Assembly: GCA_934098505.1 (NCBI GenBank)
Contig: CAKOOR010000006.1
Span: 28,963 to 92,962 of the forward strand
Direction of reading: 5' to 3'
DNA length: 64,000 bases
Source: an uncultured Bacilli bacterium
GTDB taxonomy: Bacteria; Bacillota_I; Bacilli_A; RF39; UBA660
The translations under genes were made by a program, and so were the position numbers. Within the stretch, counting starts at the first letter, position 1. Every line of letters begins with the position of its first letter. Under the pieces are notes generated by a model. It ran no database searches. It worked only from the letters and a program-made list of their open reading frames with translations, and was not told the DNA's origin. Below are positions 36,449-44,693 of the stretch, one piece after another.

Positions 36449-37573
36449 TTAATCTTTATAATACTCTTTATAAATACTATCAAATTCTTGTAAAAACACT
36501 TCTACTTCTTCTAGTTTTGTTAAATGCGACAAACTAACTCTGATAGCCGTACTAGCGATTTGCTTATCTTTAGTTAGAGCATATACTAACTTTGAAGGAC
36601 TTTCAATTGGACAACAACTAGTCTTAGCCGATACATATATCTCTTTATCTTCTAAACTTTCTACTACCTTTAAAGACTTAACATTTTTAATACTAAAATT
36701 AATTGTAAATGGCAAACTATTATCCCTGTTATTAATAATTACATTCTTATACTGCCTCAACTTATCTTTAATTATTACATTTAATTTTTCTACATAATTA
36801 TAATTATTATCTATATTTCTTAAGGCTATTTCTATTGCTTTATCTAAGGCGCCAATACTAGGTAATTCTGGTGTTCCTGCACGATAAATAGTCGTTGATT
36901 TTCCCCCATCTATTTGGGGTACTAAACCTATTTCTTTTCTCTTAATAAGTAAACCCATTCCCGTTAAACCATAAAACTTATGGGGCGCTAAAGTAACTAA
37001 ATCCGGAATAGTTAAATCTAAATTAATTTTGCCAAAACCTTGGGTGGCATCAGTATGTAATAAACAATGCGGATAATCTTTTAAAACTTCTTTTATCTCT
37101 TTAATCGGTTGTACTAATCCAATCTCACTATCGACACTACAAACACTTACTAAAATAGTATCTTTTCTTATCATCTTTTTTAAAGATTCAATTTCTATTA
37201 AGCCATCATTTCGAACTGGTACAACTTCTACTTCAAAGCCCAGACTCTGCATTTTAACCGCACTGGCTACAATCGAGTTATGTTCTAAAGCACTAATTAA
37301 TATATGTTTACCAAAACTTTTATATCTTTCGCATACTCCTTTAATAGCCAAATTATTAGATTCAGTCGCCCCACTAGTATAAATTAATTCTTCGGGTAAA
37401 ACTCCTAACTTTAAAGCAATATCTTTGGTATATTTATCTATTAACTCTTTAGATCTTTTTCCTAACTTATGGTTACTATTAGGATTAGCATAATATTCTT
37501 TTGTTAACTTATTATAAATATTTAATACTTCTTCATTTACTGGTGTTGAAGCCGCATAATCAAGATAAATCAT
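36449..37573 (-). CDS. Cysteine desulfurase (NifS/IscS family)
   Basis: 374 residues. Class V aminotransferase fold: IYLDYAASTPV N-terminus, SGATESNNLAIKG, HTDATQGFGKI, PLP-lysine in TLAPHKFYGLTGMGLL, TPELPSIGALDKAI, and the active-site Cys loop SAKTSCCPIESPSK. RVSLSHLT near the end is conserved. Moves sulfur from cysteine to acceptors as persulfide. Adjacent to ttcA, suggesting dedicated supply to tRNA thiolation. Start behind AAGGGGATG. Confidence 0.93.
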   Translation of the reverse strand: MIYLDYAASTPVNEEVLNIYNKLTKEYYANPNSNHKLGKRSKELIDKYTKDIALKLGVLPEELIYTSGATESNNLAIKGVCERYKSFGKHILISALEHNSIVASAVKMQSLGFEVEVVPVRNDGLIEIESLKKMIRKDTILVSVCSVDSEIGLVQPIKEIKEVLKDYPHCLLHTDATQGFGKINLDLTIPDLVTLAPHKFYGLTGMGLLIKRKEIGLVPQIDGGKSTTIYRAGTPELPSIGALDKAIEIALRNIDNNYNYVEKLNVIIKDKLRQYKNVIINNRDNSLPFTINFSIKNVKSLKVVESLEDKEIYVSAKTSCCPIESPSKLVYALTKDKQIASTAIRVSLSHLTKLEEVEVFLQEFDSIYKEYYKD

Positions 37574-37716
37574 TTAATCATCCCCTTAAAATTTAATAAA
37601 ACTATTTTATCATAATTATTCTTAAATAAATATTATTTTTATTAATATTAGTATAGAATTAGTATTACTTCCAAACCTCCCACCCTTATAAAAAAAAGAC
37701 AATAACAATATAGTTA

Positions 37717-38442
37717 TCATCTCTTTAAAACTCTTGATTTATTAACTCTATTAACTAATATATCATCAAAATAATAAAGCTTATTAATATCAAGTACTTT
37801 AGATATCTCTTTATATTCTTCATCACTAGTTAAAAATTTAAGAACCATTTTAACACTCTTAAGAGAATATTTACAAACAATATTTTCTAAATCTACTCCA
37901 TATAAAAATGACAAACAACATATACAAACCTTAATATTATCTGTAATAAAACTTGCTTGTTTACTAGGTACACTTTTAATACTTTCTTTAACTAAATATC
38001 TTTCTCGAAACTTAAAGTTATCTTCTGGATATCTTATTTCATCTAAATCTATTACATATCCATGACCATCTTTATATAAAAAGTTAGATAAATGAATATC
38101 TCCAATACATATTCCATAACTATGTAAAGTCTTTAAAGACTTATAAATATCTTTAATAGCACTTACTTTATCCATAAAATCTATATTCTTATTTAAAGAC
38201 TCTCTAAAAGTAATTGTCCCCTTTATATATTCCATTATATAACCATTAAAATCACTATTCTTATATAACATTTTATATATTTTAGGAGTATTAGGAATAC
38301 TATTGTTCATTAAAAACTTAATATTTCTTTCCTTTTCTTCTCTAAAATAACTTATTTCATTATAAACCTTATATAAATAACCATCTTCTAGATATAAACT
38401 CCCACCATTATTATATTCTTTATTTATATCTAATTCTTTCAT
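37717..38442 (-). CDS. Protein-kinase-like fold protein (second)
   Basis: 241 residues. GSLYLEDGYLYKVY (N-lobe with candidate ATP Lys), GYIMEYIKG hinge region, catalytic-loop-like YGICIGDIHLSNFLY (D-x-x-x-x-N) and GYVIDLDEIRYP in the DFG position. Related in plan to the protein at 20789-21508 but not a recent copy. Substrate unknown. A weak hairpin followed by an A/T run just after the stop (about 37691-37717) may terminate it. Confidence 0.7.
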   Translation of the reverse strand: MKELDINKEYNNGGSLYLEDGYLYKVYNEISYFREEKERNIKFLMNNSIPNTPKIYKMLYKNSDFNGYIMEYIKGTITFRESLNKNIDFMDKVSAIKDIYKSLKTLHSYGICIGDIHLSNFLYKDGHGYVIDLDEIRYPEDNFKFRERYLVKESIKSVPSKQASFITDNIKVCICCLSFLYGVDLENIVCKYSLKSVKMVLKFLTSDEEYKEISKVLDINKLYYFDDILVNRVNKSRVLKR

Positions 38443-38546
38443 ATATTGTCCTTCCTTTGGACTAATTTATATTAACATATTTTTTCTTATTTGTTTATTA
38501 TTTTTATATTAATTAATACTATATAATTTAATTAGAAGAATTATTT

Positions 38547-38927
38547 ATGAAAGTATTAACTATAAGAGAACCATTTGCTACTTTAATTAAAGATAAAGTA
38601 AAAATATATGAAACTAGAAGTTGGAAAACTAACTATCGTGGAGAAATCTATATCCATGTTGCTAAGATAAGAAGTAAAGCTAGTAACGCAAGTATTGCAA
38701 GTACTTATCTTAAATCTAGGGAAAATCCTGAACATATTATCTGTAAATGTTTATTAAAGGATTGTATTTATATGACAGAAGAATTTATTAACAACATTAA
38801 GAAAAGACCAGAAGAATATAACTTTGGTCGTTATGAAGTAGGACGTTTTGCTTGGCAATTAGAAGTAATAGAAGTCTTAAAAGAACCAATATATGCTAAG
38901 GGACAACTTGGCATTTGGAACTTCTAA
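38547..38927 (+). CDS. ASCH domain protein
   Basis: 126 residues. MKVLTIREPFATLIKDKVK, YETRSWKTNYRGEIYIHVAK, GRFAWQLEVIE and the final AKGQLGIWNF mark an ASCH domain, a PUA-like RNA-binding fold. Some members hydrolyse N4-acetylcytidine; the specific role here is unknown. Stand-alone gene converging on the broken pRiA4b-type gene. Confidence 0.88.
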   Translation: MKVLTIREPFATLIKDKVKIYETRSWKTNYRGEIYIHVAKIRSKASNASIASTYLKSRENPEHIICKCLLKDCIYMTEEFINNIKKRPEEYNFGRYEVGRFAWQLEVIEVLKEPIYAKGQLGIWNF

Positions 38928-38944
38928 GACTTCTTTTTTTAATA

Positions 38945-39389
38945 TTATTTTATATTATTATTTTCTAAATCAAATTCACTTATATCATCTAACATGCCAT
39001 TACCCGCACCATCTATTATACTTGAATAATAAGTCTTATTATTTTCTTTTAACTTTATAGAACCTAAATACTTTATTTTAAATGTTGTCGTAGATCCAAA
39101 GTCATATTCCATTTTCATAGTATTATTATCATTTAATCCTATATTGCTTAATATACTTTGAATAGCATCTAATGCTATTTCATGATCAAACAATAAATCA
39201 TCATATATATAACAGTTATACTCTCTATCTTTATAAGTAATAACTATAAAAATGATATGCTAATGAATTAAAACTAGCTAGTATACTATAGGCTAAATCG
39301 CCTATAGTCATCTTATCTGTAACTTCTATTACTCCCCATTTTTTATCTTCTAATTTATTTATTCCTACTTTAAACATTAATACTTTCAT
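38945..39389 (-). pseudogene. Frameshifted pRiA4b ORF-3-like protein
   Basis: Starts with ATG at 39389 (MKVLMFKVGINKLED, GVIEVTDKMTIGDLAYSIL) and runs to a stop near 39228 after NSLAYHFYSYYL. The +1 frame continues TYKDREYNCYIYDDLLFDHE and then YDFGSTTTFKIKYLG and IIDGAGNGMLDDI to 38945. The combined order of motifs matches the plasmid pRiA4b ORF-3 domain (short N-strand pair, YDFG, G.G...EDvgG). A one-base shift has split it; probably inactive unless the sequence is wrong. Confidence 0.65.
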
Positions 39390-39445
39390 ACACATTCCCT
39401 TCATTCCACCCTTATAGTAATATCTTTTCTTCTAAAAATCAGCTA

Positions 39446-39473
39446 AAAAATGATAGAAGAACTCCTTCTACCA
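39446..39473 (-). terminator. Terminator after first variable surface gene
   Basis: Minus strand: stem GGTAGAAG / CTTCTATC (one G-T), 5-base loop, then ATTTTTT. It lies beyond the post-variable-region hairpin of the gene ending at 39550. Confidence 0.65.
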
Positions 39474-39489
39474 AGTAAGTAATAGGCGT

Positions 39490-39519
39490 GGTCGCTAAAC
39501 GATAATTCATTTGGCGACC
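39490..39519 (-). repeat. Hairpin downstream of VR1
   Basis: A 10-bp stem (GGTCGCTAAA / TTTGGCGACC, one G-T) with a 10-base loop, in unusually GC-rich stems for this genome. It lies 30 bases past the stop of the target gene. In characterised DGRs a hairpin/cruciform just after the variable region promotes homing; position and form fit, function inferred. Confidence 0.6.
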
Positions 39520-39549
39520 TCTCTGCCTCGCATTAATTATCCTAAATGC

Positions 39550-41148
39550 TTACGCATGAAACGGTTCAGATGCCGTCCCATTGCCATTATTTAGAATCTC
39601 AGAGCTTAGATTTAAAACTGGACGGGCACCAAGCCTGTTGCCGACACGGTTGCTGATACCGTCCATGCTACCCGCAAAGCCGGTTGAAAGCACAATATAC
39701 TCTTGAGCACTGTTATAATCGAAGGAATCGGACGACATAGTCCAATAAGTTTGTCCAGAGTATAAATAATAATTTGAATTATTTGAATTCCAACCACCCG
39801 CTAAAACTACCTCATCAGCCGTAACAAGGCCAATACCATAAGTAAGAGCTCCGTTCCCTTTGCTAGTATCACTAACTGTAAAAGCATCATTTTTTTGTGG
39901 ACACGTTAACATCATTTTATTATTATAAGAACTATATGCAAAATTATGCCAGCGATATGACGTTTCCTCAGTACCGTAGCCTTTAGTGCTCCAACCACTT
40001 AGCATATTGCTACTTAAAGAACGATCGTTACAAAATAAATTATCTTTAACATATTGTTCATTGGTTATGCCTTTAATATTATTTTCATACCACGTATCAA
40101 GATAAGTCTTAATATCAGAGCTATTAGTATTAGTTTGAGCTTTATCTTTACTTGTTGTTCCATAAGTAACATAACTATAACCAATGGTTGCCCTTGATGA
40201 ACCTGCTGTAACACTAGTAATTTTATAAATATATTGATTAGAAGTACTAGAACTTGTTCCGTTAAAAGTATAGTAACCAATATAATCACTTGTCATGGAA
40301 TTTCCAAGTACGGCAATCGGATTTTTCAAAGTAAATTTATCTGTTGAAGCATTATAACTATATTCCTTAGCAATATAATAAGTACTAGTATTTGTATAAG
40401 ATGAAGTAGAATATTGAGTTGATTGTTCAACTATACCATCTCTATTACCATACATGTAACCAAAACCAGCATTATCATTTAAAACGTATGAATTAGCACT
40501 TTCCTTAACATTATCCTTTTTCCAGTAATAATTAAAACTAGTAGTCCCTATTTGTCTATCGACACTCGCATCATTATTGGCATGAGCTACTGTTCCATCA
40601 TATATAACTCTTACTGTTCCGTCACCATTATATCTTATAATACGCCAATATTTCCCAGCAAATAAGACATAATTATTGGTTACATTACCACGGTAATAAT
40701 ACGAGTCCCCATAAACATCTTTAGCTCTACATAAATAACCATAAGTATCTTCTGCTCTAGTTACGGTTACAGTGCCATCACTATTCATTGTTGGGCATCT
40801 TCCCATTTCATCTAAATAAAATTTTTTATCAGCTAGTGTAAAACTTTCTAAACTTTTAAAATAAATATTACATCTACTTCTTATCCCCCAGTTAGAAAGT
40901 TTTATTCCCCACTTACCATAATCCCAACTAGCATTCTTATTATTATCACATACTATTTTATCTACAGCATATCCACTACCTTTAGTTGGTAAAATTTCAG
41001 AATAAGTACCATTAATATATGCACCAATTAACGGCTCTTCTTTTGGAATAGAATTATAATAAGTAATACATAGTCCAATAATTGCAAATGCACTAACTAA
41101 GCCAGATATTATAATATATTTTCTTTTTTTATTTTTAAATATTTTCAT
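39550..41148 (-). CDS. Surface protein with hypervariable C-terminus, probable DGR target 1
   Basis: 532 residues. N-terminal basic/hydrophobic anchor (residues 8-31, type II), then a conserved domain (YAVDKIVCDNNKNASW, RSRCNIYF), a central Ser/Thr/Asn/Tyr-rich region (RGNVTNNYVLFAGKYWRIIR, IYDGT), and a C-terminal FGE/C-type-lectin-like part with YWTMSSDSF, then about 40 variable residues, then GARPVLNLSSEILNNGNGT. Target 2 (41705-43048) shares all of these landmarks, but the stretch between YWTMS and GARPV is almost unrelated. Variable codons fall where the nearby template-like repeat has adenines. A surface-displayed ligand-binding protein is the natural reading. Confidence 0.8.
   Translation of the reverse strand: MKIFKNKKRKYIIISGLVSAFAIIGLCITYYNSIPKEEPLIGAYINGTYSEILPTKGSGYAVDKIVCDNNKNASWDYGKWGIKLSNWGIRSRCNIYFKSLESFTLADKKFYLDEMGRCPTMNSDGTVTVTRAEDTYGYLCRAKDVYGDSYYYRGNVTNNYVLFAGKYWRIIRYNGDGTVRVIYDGTVAHANNDASVDRQIGTTSFNYYWKKDNVKESANSYVLNDNAGFGYMYGNRDGIVEQSTQYSTSSYTNTSTYYIAKEYSYNASTDKFTLKNPIAVLGNSMTSDYIGYYTFNGTSSSTSNQYIYKITSVTAGSSRATIGYSYVTYGTTSKDKAQTNTNSSDIKTYLDTWYENNIKGITNEQYVKDNLFCNDRSLSSNMLSGWSTKGYGTEETSYRWHNFAYSSYNNKMMLTCPQKNDAFTVSDTSKGNGALTYGIGLVTADEVVLAGGWNSNNSNYYLYSGQTYWTMSSDSFDYNSAQEYIVLSTGFAGSMDGISNRVGNRLGARPVLNLSSEILNNGNGTASEPFHA
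39618..39737 (-). repeat. Variable region VR1
   Basis: 120 bases inside target 1, bounded by CTGGACGGG (plus-strand view) and GACGACA. In the best-aligned 33-base core (39670-39702) it differs from the template-like repeat at 8 of 13 template-adenine sites but at only 3 of 20 other sites (hand alignment). GC-richer than surrounding sequence. Confidence 0.7.
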
Positions 41149-41464
41149 AGTTAATATATCTCCTATTAATTTATAAGTATTTAGAATTATGTTTTCACAT
41201 AACTCTAAATACTACCAACATAGTATCTAACTTTTAAATTACGTCTAAAAGTATCTATGTTATATGTTCGGTTTAATTACAACTGATTTATCATTTTTTC
41301 CAATCTAATACTAGATTATCTTATAAAAGTTCGGTAACATCTTTATTCTGTTTAAAAGCAATAAATAGTTATTTATCCCTAGTTCTAAAAGATTATTTCT
41401 TACAATAAAAAGCCTTAGCCGTTTATTTTGAGTGCCATAGATTTTAATCTATCTTAGCAGGAAT

Positions 41465-41557
41465 CTGGACGGGACCCATTAGTGTTGTTGTCTGCATTGC
41501 CGTTTGAATTCGCATTATGCTCATTAGCATTGTTACCATTGAAGTAATTAGGCGACA
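41465..41557 (-). repeat. Template-repeat-like (TR) segment of a DGR
   Basis: A 93-base noncoding copy of the variable region, in the 556-base gap (41149-41704) between the two target genes. Read on the minus strand in the VR frame it is almost a string of AAT/AAC codons (SPNYFNGNNANEHNANSNGN, then ADNNTNGSRPDSC), the hallmark of a DGR template. It ends with the VR edge CCCGTCCAG. It is shorter than VR1 by 27 and VR2 by 18 bases, all in threes. No reverse transcriptase, accessory protein or other ORF lies in the gap. Confidence 0.72.
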
Positions 41558-41650
41558 CGTCTTAAAAGAACAAACAATAGTTTATAGGACAAACCAACTT
41601 TATATAATATTACTAACTCTATTATATCATATAAAGATTTTCGCCACGGC

Positions 41651-41668
41651 CAAATGATGATTCATTTG
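41651..41668 (-). repeat. Hairpin downstream of VR2
   Basis: CAAATGA / TCATTTG perfect 7-bp stem with a 4-base loop, about 37 bases beyond the stop of target 2. Same relative place as the hairpin after VR1, and the flanking block (GCCTCGCATTAA ... AAATGCTTACGCAT) is conserved between the two genes. Confidence 0.55.
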
Positions 41669-41704
41669 ACGACCTATCTGCCTCGCATTAAGTTTTCTAA
41701 ATGC

Positions 41705-43048
41705 TTACGCATGATATGGATTACTTGCCGTTCCATTGCCATTATTCAGAATTTCAGACTTCAGATTGAAAACTGGACGGGCACCAAGACTGACGAAGAC
41801 GGCGCCGTCGCTGCCCACAAGGCCGTCCGAACTCACGTAACGCTCAAGAGTGCCGTCTTCATCGTCGAAGCGATCAGGAGACATTGTCCAATAATATTCA
41901 CCATTATATAAATAATAGTTGTAATTTCTTGAACTCAAACTACCAGCTAAAACTACTTCATCAGTTGTAACAAGGCCAATACCATAAGTAAGGGTCCCGT
42001 TACCTTTACTAATATCAGTTACGGTAAAAGCATCATTCTTTTGTGGACACGTTAACATCATCTTATTGTTGTTAACATTAGATGAAAAATTATACCAACG
42101 ATAATCTGTTATGCTAGTTCCCGCACCCGCACCACTATTATTCGGTGCAAAGCTTCTATCATTACAGAAAAGATTATCGGCAATATACTGTTCATTAGTG
42201 GTACCTTTAATATTATTTTCGTACCATGTATCTAAATAAGTCTTAATAGTTGAATTATTAGTATTAGCATGAGTTTCTTCATAACTTGATGAACCTGCGG
42301 TTCCATACATATAACCAATATAAGCATTATCATCACACTTATCATTAAACGCACTTGTTCCAATTATTCTATCACTACTTGACTCACCATTGACATGAGC
42401 ACTCTTACCATCATATATAACTCTTACCGTACCATCGCCATTAACGCGAATAATACGCCAATAAAAGCCAGCAAATTTAACATAATTATTAGTAACATTT
42501 CCTCGATAATAATAACTAGTACCATAAGCATCCTTCATACTACATAAATAACCATATTTACTTTCAGCCTCAGTAACCGTTGCTGTGCCATCTGCATTTA
42601 CTGTTGGACAAAGTCCATAATCATCTAATGGAACTGCCACATTACCAATGTTTATTTTCTCAACATCCACAAAATAAATGTTACATTTACTTCTTTTCGT
42701 TACATTAGATATTGTTGGTCCCCAATCTTTGGCGCTCCACTCACCAACTGCACCATTATCACAAACTATTTTATCAACCTTATAACCAGTTGCTTGAGCT
42801 GGAGCATCTTCAACTAATTGACCATTGACATAATTATTAATAACAACATCGCCTCTTATAAATGGTGCAACTGTCGCTCTTACAACTTCTTGCTCTTGAG
42901 TAACAAAAAATTTAGAATAAGCAAAATAAATACCTAATATTCCGCATAAAATACATGGAACACCAATATAAAAATACCGCGAATTACTCTGCCAAAATCG
43001 TTTTAATTTTAGTTTTTTTAAATATTTATCCTTATTAAATTTTTTCAT
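41705..43048 (-). CDS. Surface protein with hypervariable C-terminus, probable DGR target 2
   Basis: 447 residues. Basic N-terminus and one transmembrane segment (about 22-45), then VDKIVCDNGAVGEWS and RSKCNIYFVD, RGNVTNNYVKFAGFYWRIIR, NDKCDDNAYIGYMYG, LDTWYENNIKGTTNEQY, CPQKNDAFTV, and YYWTMSPDRF followed by the variable stretch and GARPVFNLKSEILNNGNGT. Conserved with target 1 along its whole length except the variable stretch and a central insert missing here. The variable part is GC-rich and Asp/Gly/Val/Ser-rich. Located downstream of an inverted-repeat pair (43135-43430). Confidence 0.8.
   Translation of the reverse strand: MKKFNKDKYLKKLKLKRFWQSNSRYFYIGVPCILCGILGIYFAYSKFFVTQEQEVVRATVAPFIRGDVVINNYVNGQLVEDAPAQATGYKVDKIVCDNGAVGEWSAKDWGPTISNVTKRSKCNIYFVDVEKINIGNVAVPLDDYGLCPTVNADGTATVTEAESKYGYLCSMKDAYGTSYYYRGNVTNNYVKFAGFYWRIIRVNGDGTVRVIYDGKSAHVNGESSSDRIIGTSAFNDKCDDNAYIGYMYGTAGSSSYEETHANTNNSTIKTYLDTWYENNIKGTTNEQYIADNLFCNDRSFAPNNSGAGAGTSITDYRWYNFSSNVNNNKMMLTCPQKNDAFTVTDISKGNGTLTYGIGLVTTDEVVLAGSLSSRNYNYYLYNGEYYWTMSPDRFDDEDGTLERYVSSDGLVGSDGAVFVSLGARPVFNLKSEILNNGNGTASNPYHA
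41773..41883 (-). repeat. Variable region VR2
   Basis: 111 bases at the 3' end of target 2. In the 33-base core (41813-41845) it differs from the template-like repeat at 9 of 13 template-adenine sites and 3 of 20 others. Three of the non-adenine differences are partly shared with VR1 (same base in both VRs at one site), suggesting that the working template is a slightly different copy. Confidence 0.7.
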
Positions 43049-43134
43049 TTTTCAATACTCACATTCTAACTACAATAATTATAAGTAAAAATAAAAGAAA
43101 ATTTTGTCGAATCATAGTTTACATATATTTACAC

Positions 43135-43430
43135 TTTTCATAGAGTTGCATACTTCTATGAAAAATATAGGTAAACACTGGCTTTGAATGACTATTTGAC
43201 TATAAATTTGACGAGAATAAAAATTAATAAAATATGTTTAACAACTTTAGCAATCCTCTATAATTATTGGAAATTTTATATATTTTTATGACGAGAAATT
43301 TGACTATAAAAAGGATTAAACACTAGTAAAAATATCTTTAAAATATACTATTTTTATGGTATATTTATGGTATAAGTTAAAAATAGATAACGTATTTTTG
43401 GTTTCATAGAGGTATGCAACTCTATGAAAA
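43135..43430. repeat. 29-bp inverted-repeat pair in 433-base intergenic gap
   Basis: 43135-43163 and 43402-43430 are inverted copies matching at 28 of 29 bases (core CATAGAGTTGCATAC), each itself an imperfect palindrome. They enclose 238 bases with no ORF. Inside are two copies of TTTGACTATAAA (43195, 43299) and two of TGACGAGAA (43209, 43289) in swapped order, and a tandem TTTATGGTATA pair near 43350. Upstream of target 2 on its strand. Could be an invertible regulatory segment or the ends of a small mobile element. Confidence 0.7.
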
Positions 43431-43481
43431 TTTTTAAATTCATAGATTACCCAATTATTTATATAATATACAAAAAAAGTC

Positions 43482-44693
43482 CTACTTTTTAAATAGAACT
43501 TTAAAAGTTGTAACCTTACCAACACTTTCTGCCGATATTTTACCATTATGATTAAGAACAATATTCTTAGCAATAGCAAGCCCTAAACCATATCTATTTT
43601 CTTTCCTACTTCTAGATTTATCTAACCGATAAAACCTTTCAAATATCTTTTCTTCCTCTCCTTTAGGAATTACATCTCCTGTATCAGTAACACTAAGTAA
43701 TATATTATTACCTTGTTCCTTTAAACTAACAACAATCGTACTTTTTTTATCTGCGTGTTTTAAAGCATTATCAAGTAGAATCTCTACTAACTCATTTATC
43801 GAATAACTATCAAAATTAAACTTAATATTTTCATCGATATTACTTTCTAACTTTATATCACTCTCATATGCTTTAGCATCAAATGTTAATACAGCAAGCT
43901 CTACAACTTTCGATAAATTATCTTCCTTTAATATATAAGTTTCTTTCTTTTCAAAAGTAGCTAACACTAATAAATTCTTAATTAAAATATTCATCCTATT
44001 AGCTTCGCTTTTAATATTATTTAACCATTTAACTTCATTAGGATTATCTTCTAAAACTTCACTACTAGCAATAATAACTGATAAAGGTGTCTTTAACTCA
44101 TGAGAAGCATCGGCTATAAACTCCTTTTGTTTTTCAAAACTACTTATTACTGGTTTAATAATCCAATTAGTTAATACCGTACTTACTAAATAAACTATAG
44201 CTTCTAATAAAACAAATAAACTTAAAGAAATCAATAAATAATTATATAAACTATTTTGAATACTACTATTATCTATAATAGTTAAATACTTACCATTATT
44301 ATAAACATAACTATATTTATTAAAATAAATATTACCTATATATTCTCTTTTAATATCATTCTTACTTAATATAGATTGTCCTAATAATTTAATACTATCT
44401 ATATCTATATTATTATTAGATAAATTAATAACTTCTTTAATACTATTATCACTATTTAAAAGAATAGTATAAATAACTTTATCCATATATCTTATATTAT
44501 TATCTTTAAAACTATTATCTTTATTTACTTTATTCTTATCTTCTTCATTATTCTTAGCTATTCTTAAACTATTACTAATAATCTTATTAGATTCTATATA
44601 CTTTTCAACATTAAAGACAATAATAAAACCTAAAATACTAATACTTAAAATACTAAATATTAGAGTAAATACTTTCTTCTTTAAATCATTCAT
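43482..44693 (-). CDS. Sensor histidine kinase
   Basis: 403 residues. Two transmembrane helices (about 13-30 and 148-172) enclose an extracytoplasmic loop; HisKA with ADASHELKTPLSVIIAS (phospho-acceptor His), then HATPase with LLDNALKHADKKS (N box), VTDTGDVIPKGEEE (G1), ERFYRLDKSRSR and YGLGLAIAKNIVLNH (G2). OmpR-class partner of the response regulator immediately upstream, which overlaps by 8 bases. Signal unknown. Confidence 0.95.
   Translation of the reverse strand: MNDLKKKVFTLIFSILSISILGFIIVFNVEKYIESNKIISNSLRIAKNNEEDKNKVNKDNSFKDNNIRYMDKVIYTILLNSDNSIKEVINLSNNNIDIDSIKLLGQSILSKNDIKREYIGNIYFNKYSYVYNNGKYLTIIDNSSIQNSLYNYLLISLSLFVLLEAIVYLVSTVLTNWIIKPVISSFEKQKEFIADASHELKTPLSVIIASSEVLEDNPNEVKWLNNIKSEANRMNILIKNLLVLATFEKKETYILKEDNLSKVVELAVLTFDAKAYESDIKLESNIDENIKFNFDSYSINELVEILLDNALKHADKKSTIVVSLKEQGNNILLSVTDTGDVIPKGEEEKIFERFYRLDKSRSRKENRYGLGLAIAKNIVLNHNGKISAESVGKVTTFKVLFKK

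Noticed and set aside
41149..41464. Hidden reverse transcriptase or accessory gene beside the template-like repeat
   Set aside because: No open frame of useful length and no RT motif on either strand in this gap; only AT-rich noncoding sequence.
43195..43310. CRISPR-like short repeats
   Set aside because: Only two copies each of two short motifs, in swapped order, without regular spacers or cas genes.
43316..43579. 87-residue minus-strand ORF
   Set aside because: It overlaps the end of the histidine kinase in another frame and runs across the inverted repeat; composition and lack of ribosome-binding site mark it as a shadow.
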